Source of the DNA: Giesbergeria sp.
Lineage (GTDB): Bacteria > Pseudomonadota > Gammaproteobacteria > Burkholderiales > Burkholderiaceae_C
DNA length: 7,130 bases
Reading direction: 5' to 3'
Assembly: GCA_030690515.1 (NCBI GenBank)
Contig: JAUYGP010000643.1
Location: forward strand, 1-7,130
Each line of letters begins with the position of its first letter. Position 1 is the stretch's first letter. The notes under the pieces were generated by a model that ran no database searches, was not told the origin of the DNA, and was given only the letters and a program-made list of their open reading frames with translations. Position numbers and translations under genes: made by a program. Below are positions 6,161-7,130 of this stretch, one piece after another.

Positions 6161-7130
6161 CTAACGGGTGAACTTGCCGCCCGTGCCGATGATGGTCAAA
6201 TCCACAAAACGGGAGCCTTGGCGCACACCTTTGCCATAGTCCACCTCGAAACCACCCACATCAAAGTGCTGCAAGGATTCCAGGGCCTGGATGAAGCGGG
6301 GCCGTGTCAAATCCTTGCCGGCGCGGCGCAAGCCCTCGACCAGCACCTTGGCATTGATATAGGCCTCCAGGCCGATAAAAGAGACCGATTCCTCCATGCC
6401 AGCCTTCTTGAGCACAGCGCGGTATTCCCGGGCCACAGGCAGGCTATGGCTCCAGGGGAACGGCACGACCGACGTCACCACCACACCCACGCCATCGGAC
6501 CCCAGTGCCTGGATGGTGGACTGCGATCCCATCACCGAGGTGGTGTAGAAACGCGCGGCCCGACTCACCTTGCGATAGGCCTTGATGAAAGTCACCGTTG
6601 GTGCGCCAGCGGTAATCATGATGATGGCGTCAGGTGCGCTGGTACTCAGGGCCTGCACCGCTTGTTGCACATCGGAGGAATCGGCCTGGATAGGGGCATC
6701 GGAGTGCAGCTTGAGCCCGCGCTTTTCCATGGATTTGCGCGCACCCGCCAAACCATCCTTGCCAAAACCGTTGTTCATCCACAGGACCGAGATGCGCGAT
6801 ACGCCCAAGGTGGTGAGGTGCTGCACCAGCTTCTCGACCTCATCGCTATAGCTGGCGCGAACATTGAAGACATGGTAGATGGGCGGCTCCCGCAGCAGAT
6901 CGGCCCCGGTGAAGGGCGAAATCAACGGTACGGGCGGGTTTTCCTTGGCCAGCAAAGGCAGGATAGCGCCCACATTGGCCGTGCCAGTCAGGTTCATCAG
7001 AGCGAAGACCTGGTCTTGCTCAATCATCTTGCCTACCAGTCGAACAGTGTTGTCCGGCTTGTAGCCATCGTCCTCGGTCACGATCCGGATGCGCCGCCCA
7101 TGGATACCGCCCTGGGCATTGATGCCATCC
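6161..7130 (-). CDS. Second HAAT-type substrate-binding protein (5' end cut by window)
   Basis: C-terminal 322 residues of a periplasmic ligand-binding protein of the Peripla_BP_6/LivK class; the stop is TAG at 6161-6163. The frame stays open to the right edge and begins DGINAQGGIHGRRIRI, the usual stretch near residue 60-70 of such proteins, so the signal peptide and first strand lie outside. The GTG at 7081 is internal and is not the start. Further family signs are EDDGYKPDNT (19-28 of the visible part), the inter-lobe segment VSRISVLWMNNGFGKDG, and the end pattern GGFEVDYGKG followed by FVDLTIIGTGGKFTR. No Cys is present in the visible part. It is clearly different from the complete binding protein at 3112-4347, so it is not a recent tandem copy. 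It precedes the acyl-CoA ligase by 42 nt and probably shares its transcript. Its ligand and its partner channel are unknown; it may use the importer downstream or another one. Confidence 0.9.
   Translation of the reverse strand, partial: DGINAQGGIHGRRIRIVTEDDGYKPDNTVRLVGKMIEQDQVFALMNLTGTANVGAILPLLAKENPPVPLISPFTGADLLREPPIYHVFNVRASYSDEVEKLVQHLTTLGVSRISVLWMNNGFGKDGLAGARKSMEKRGLKLHSDAPIQADSSDVQQAVQALSTSAPDAIIMITAGAPTVTFIKAYRKVSRAARFYTTSVMGSQSTIQALGSDGVGVVVTSVVPFPWSHSLPVAREYRAVLKKAGMEESVSFIGLEAYINAKVLVEGLRRAGKDLTRPRFIQALESLQHFDVGGFEVDYGKGVRQGSRFVDLTIIGTGGKFTR

Noticed and set aside
7079..7081. GTG at 7081 as the start of the second binding protein
   Set aside because: The frame continues upstream with conserved family sequence (GGIHGRRIRI), and a start here would lack a signal peptide.
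1..7130. Mobile element, prophage, CRISPR or defence system
   Set aside because: No transposase, integrase, terminal inverted repeats, spaced repeat array or defence domain was seen; all genes fit one transport/acid-activation cluster with uniform codon style.

Overview
This window is GC-rich DNA in which every supported gene lies on the minus strand. The protein sequences look like beta-proteobacterial Burkholderiales, probably Comamonadaceae (Acidovorax, Comamonas or Polaromonas type). This placement rests on recognised protein style: an AlkK-like ligase starting MLGLMQSQPLLISSLIE, HAAT-type transporters, and a LivM with a long C-terminal extension. No marker gene confirms it.

Read 5'->3' on the minus strand (right to left here), the order is: (1) a periplasmic substrate-binding protein of the Peripla_BP_6/LivJ-LivK class, 5' end cut off by the window (6161-7130); (2) an AlkK-like acyl-CoA ligase (4481-6118); (3) a 133-bp spacer rich in inverted repeats; (4) a complete second, unrelated-looking substrate-binding protein with a signal peptide (3112-4347); (5) a strong intrinsic terminator (3062-3092); (6) LivH-type permease (2086-3039); (7) LivM-type permease with an unusual C-terminal extension (768-2081); (8) LivG-type ATPase, 3' end cut off (1-765). 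A LivF-type second ATPase would be expected just beyond base 1 but cannot be seen.

Together genes 4-8 form a hydrophobic/branched-chain amino-acid-type (HAAT) ABC importer. The binding protein captures a ligand in the periplasm, LivH and LivM form the membrane channel, and LivG with a presumed LivF hydrolyses ATP. The acyl-CoA ligase between the two binding proteins suggests that the imported ligand may be a carboxylic acid that is thioesterified to CoA on entry, rather than an amino acid. This is inference from gene order; the sequence does not name the substrate.

The main regulatory signal is the terminator between the binding-protein gene and livH, 19 nt after one stop codon and 22 nt before the next start codon. 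It should make the binding protein more abundant than the membrane parts. livH, livM and livG are packed with 4-nt and 2-nt gaps, consistent with translational coupling.

I see no tRNA, rRNA, CRISPR array, insertion sequence, prophage or attachment site. The window is mostly an ordinary transport/catabolic operon, and I do not claim a new system in it. The points worth a second look are the terminator, the folded spacer, the LivM extension, two motif deviations (in the LivG signature loop and the ligase P-loop), and the paired binding proteins around the ligase.
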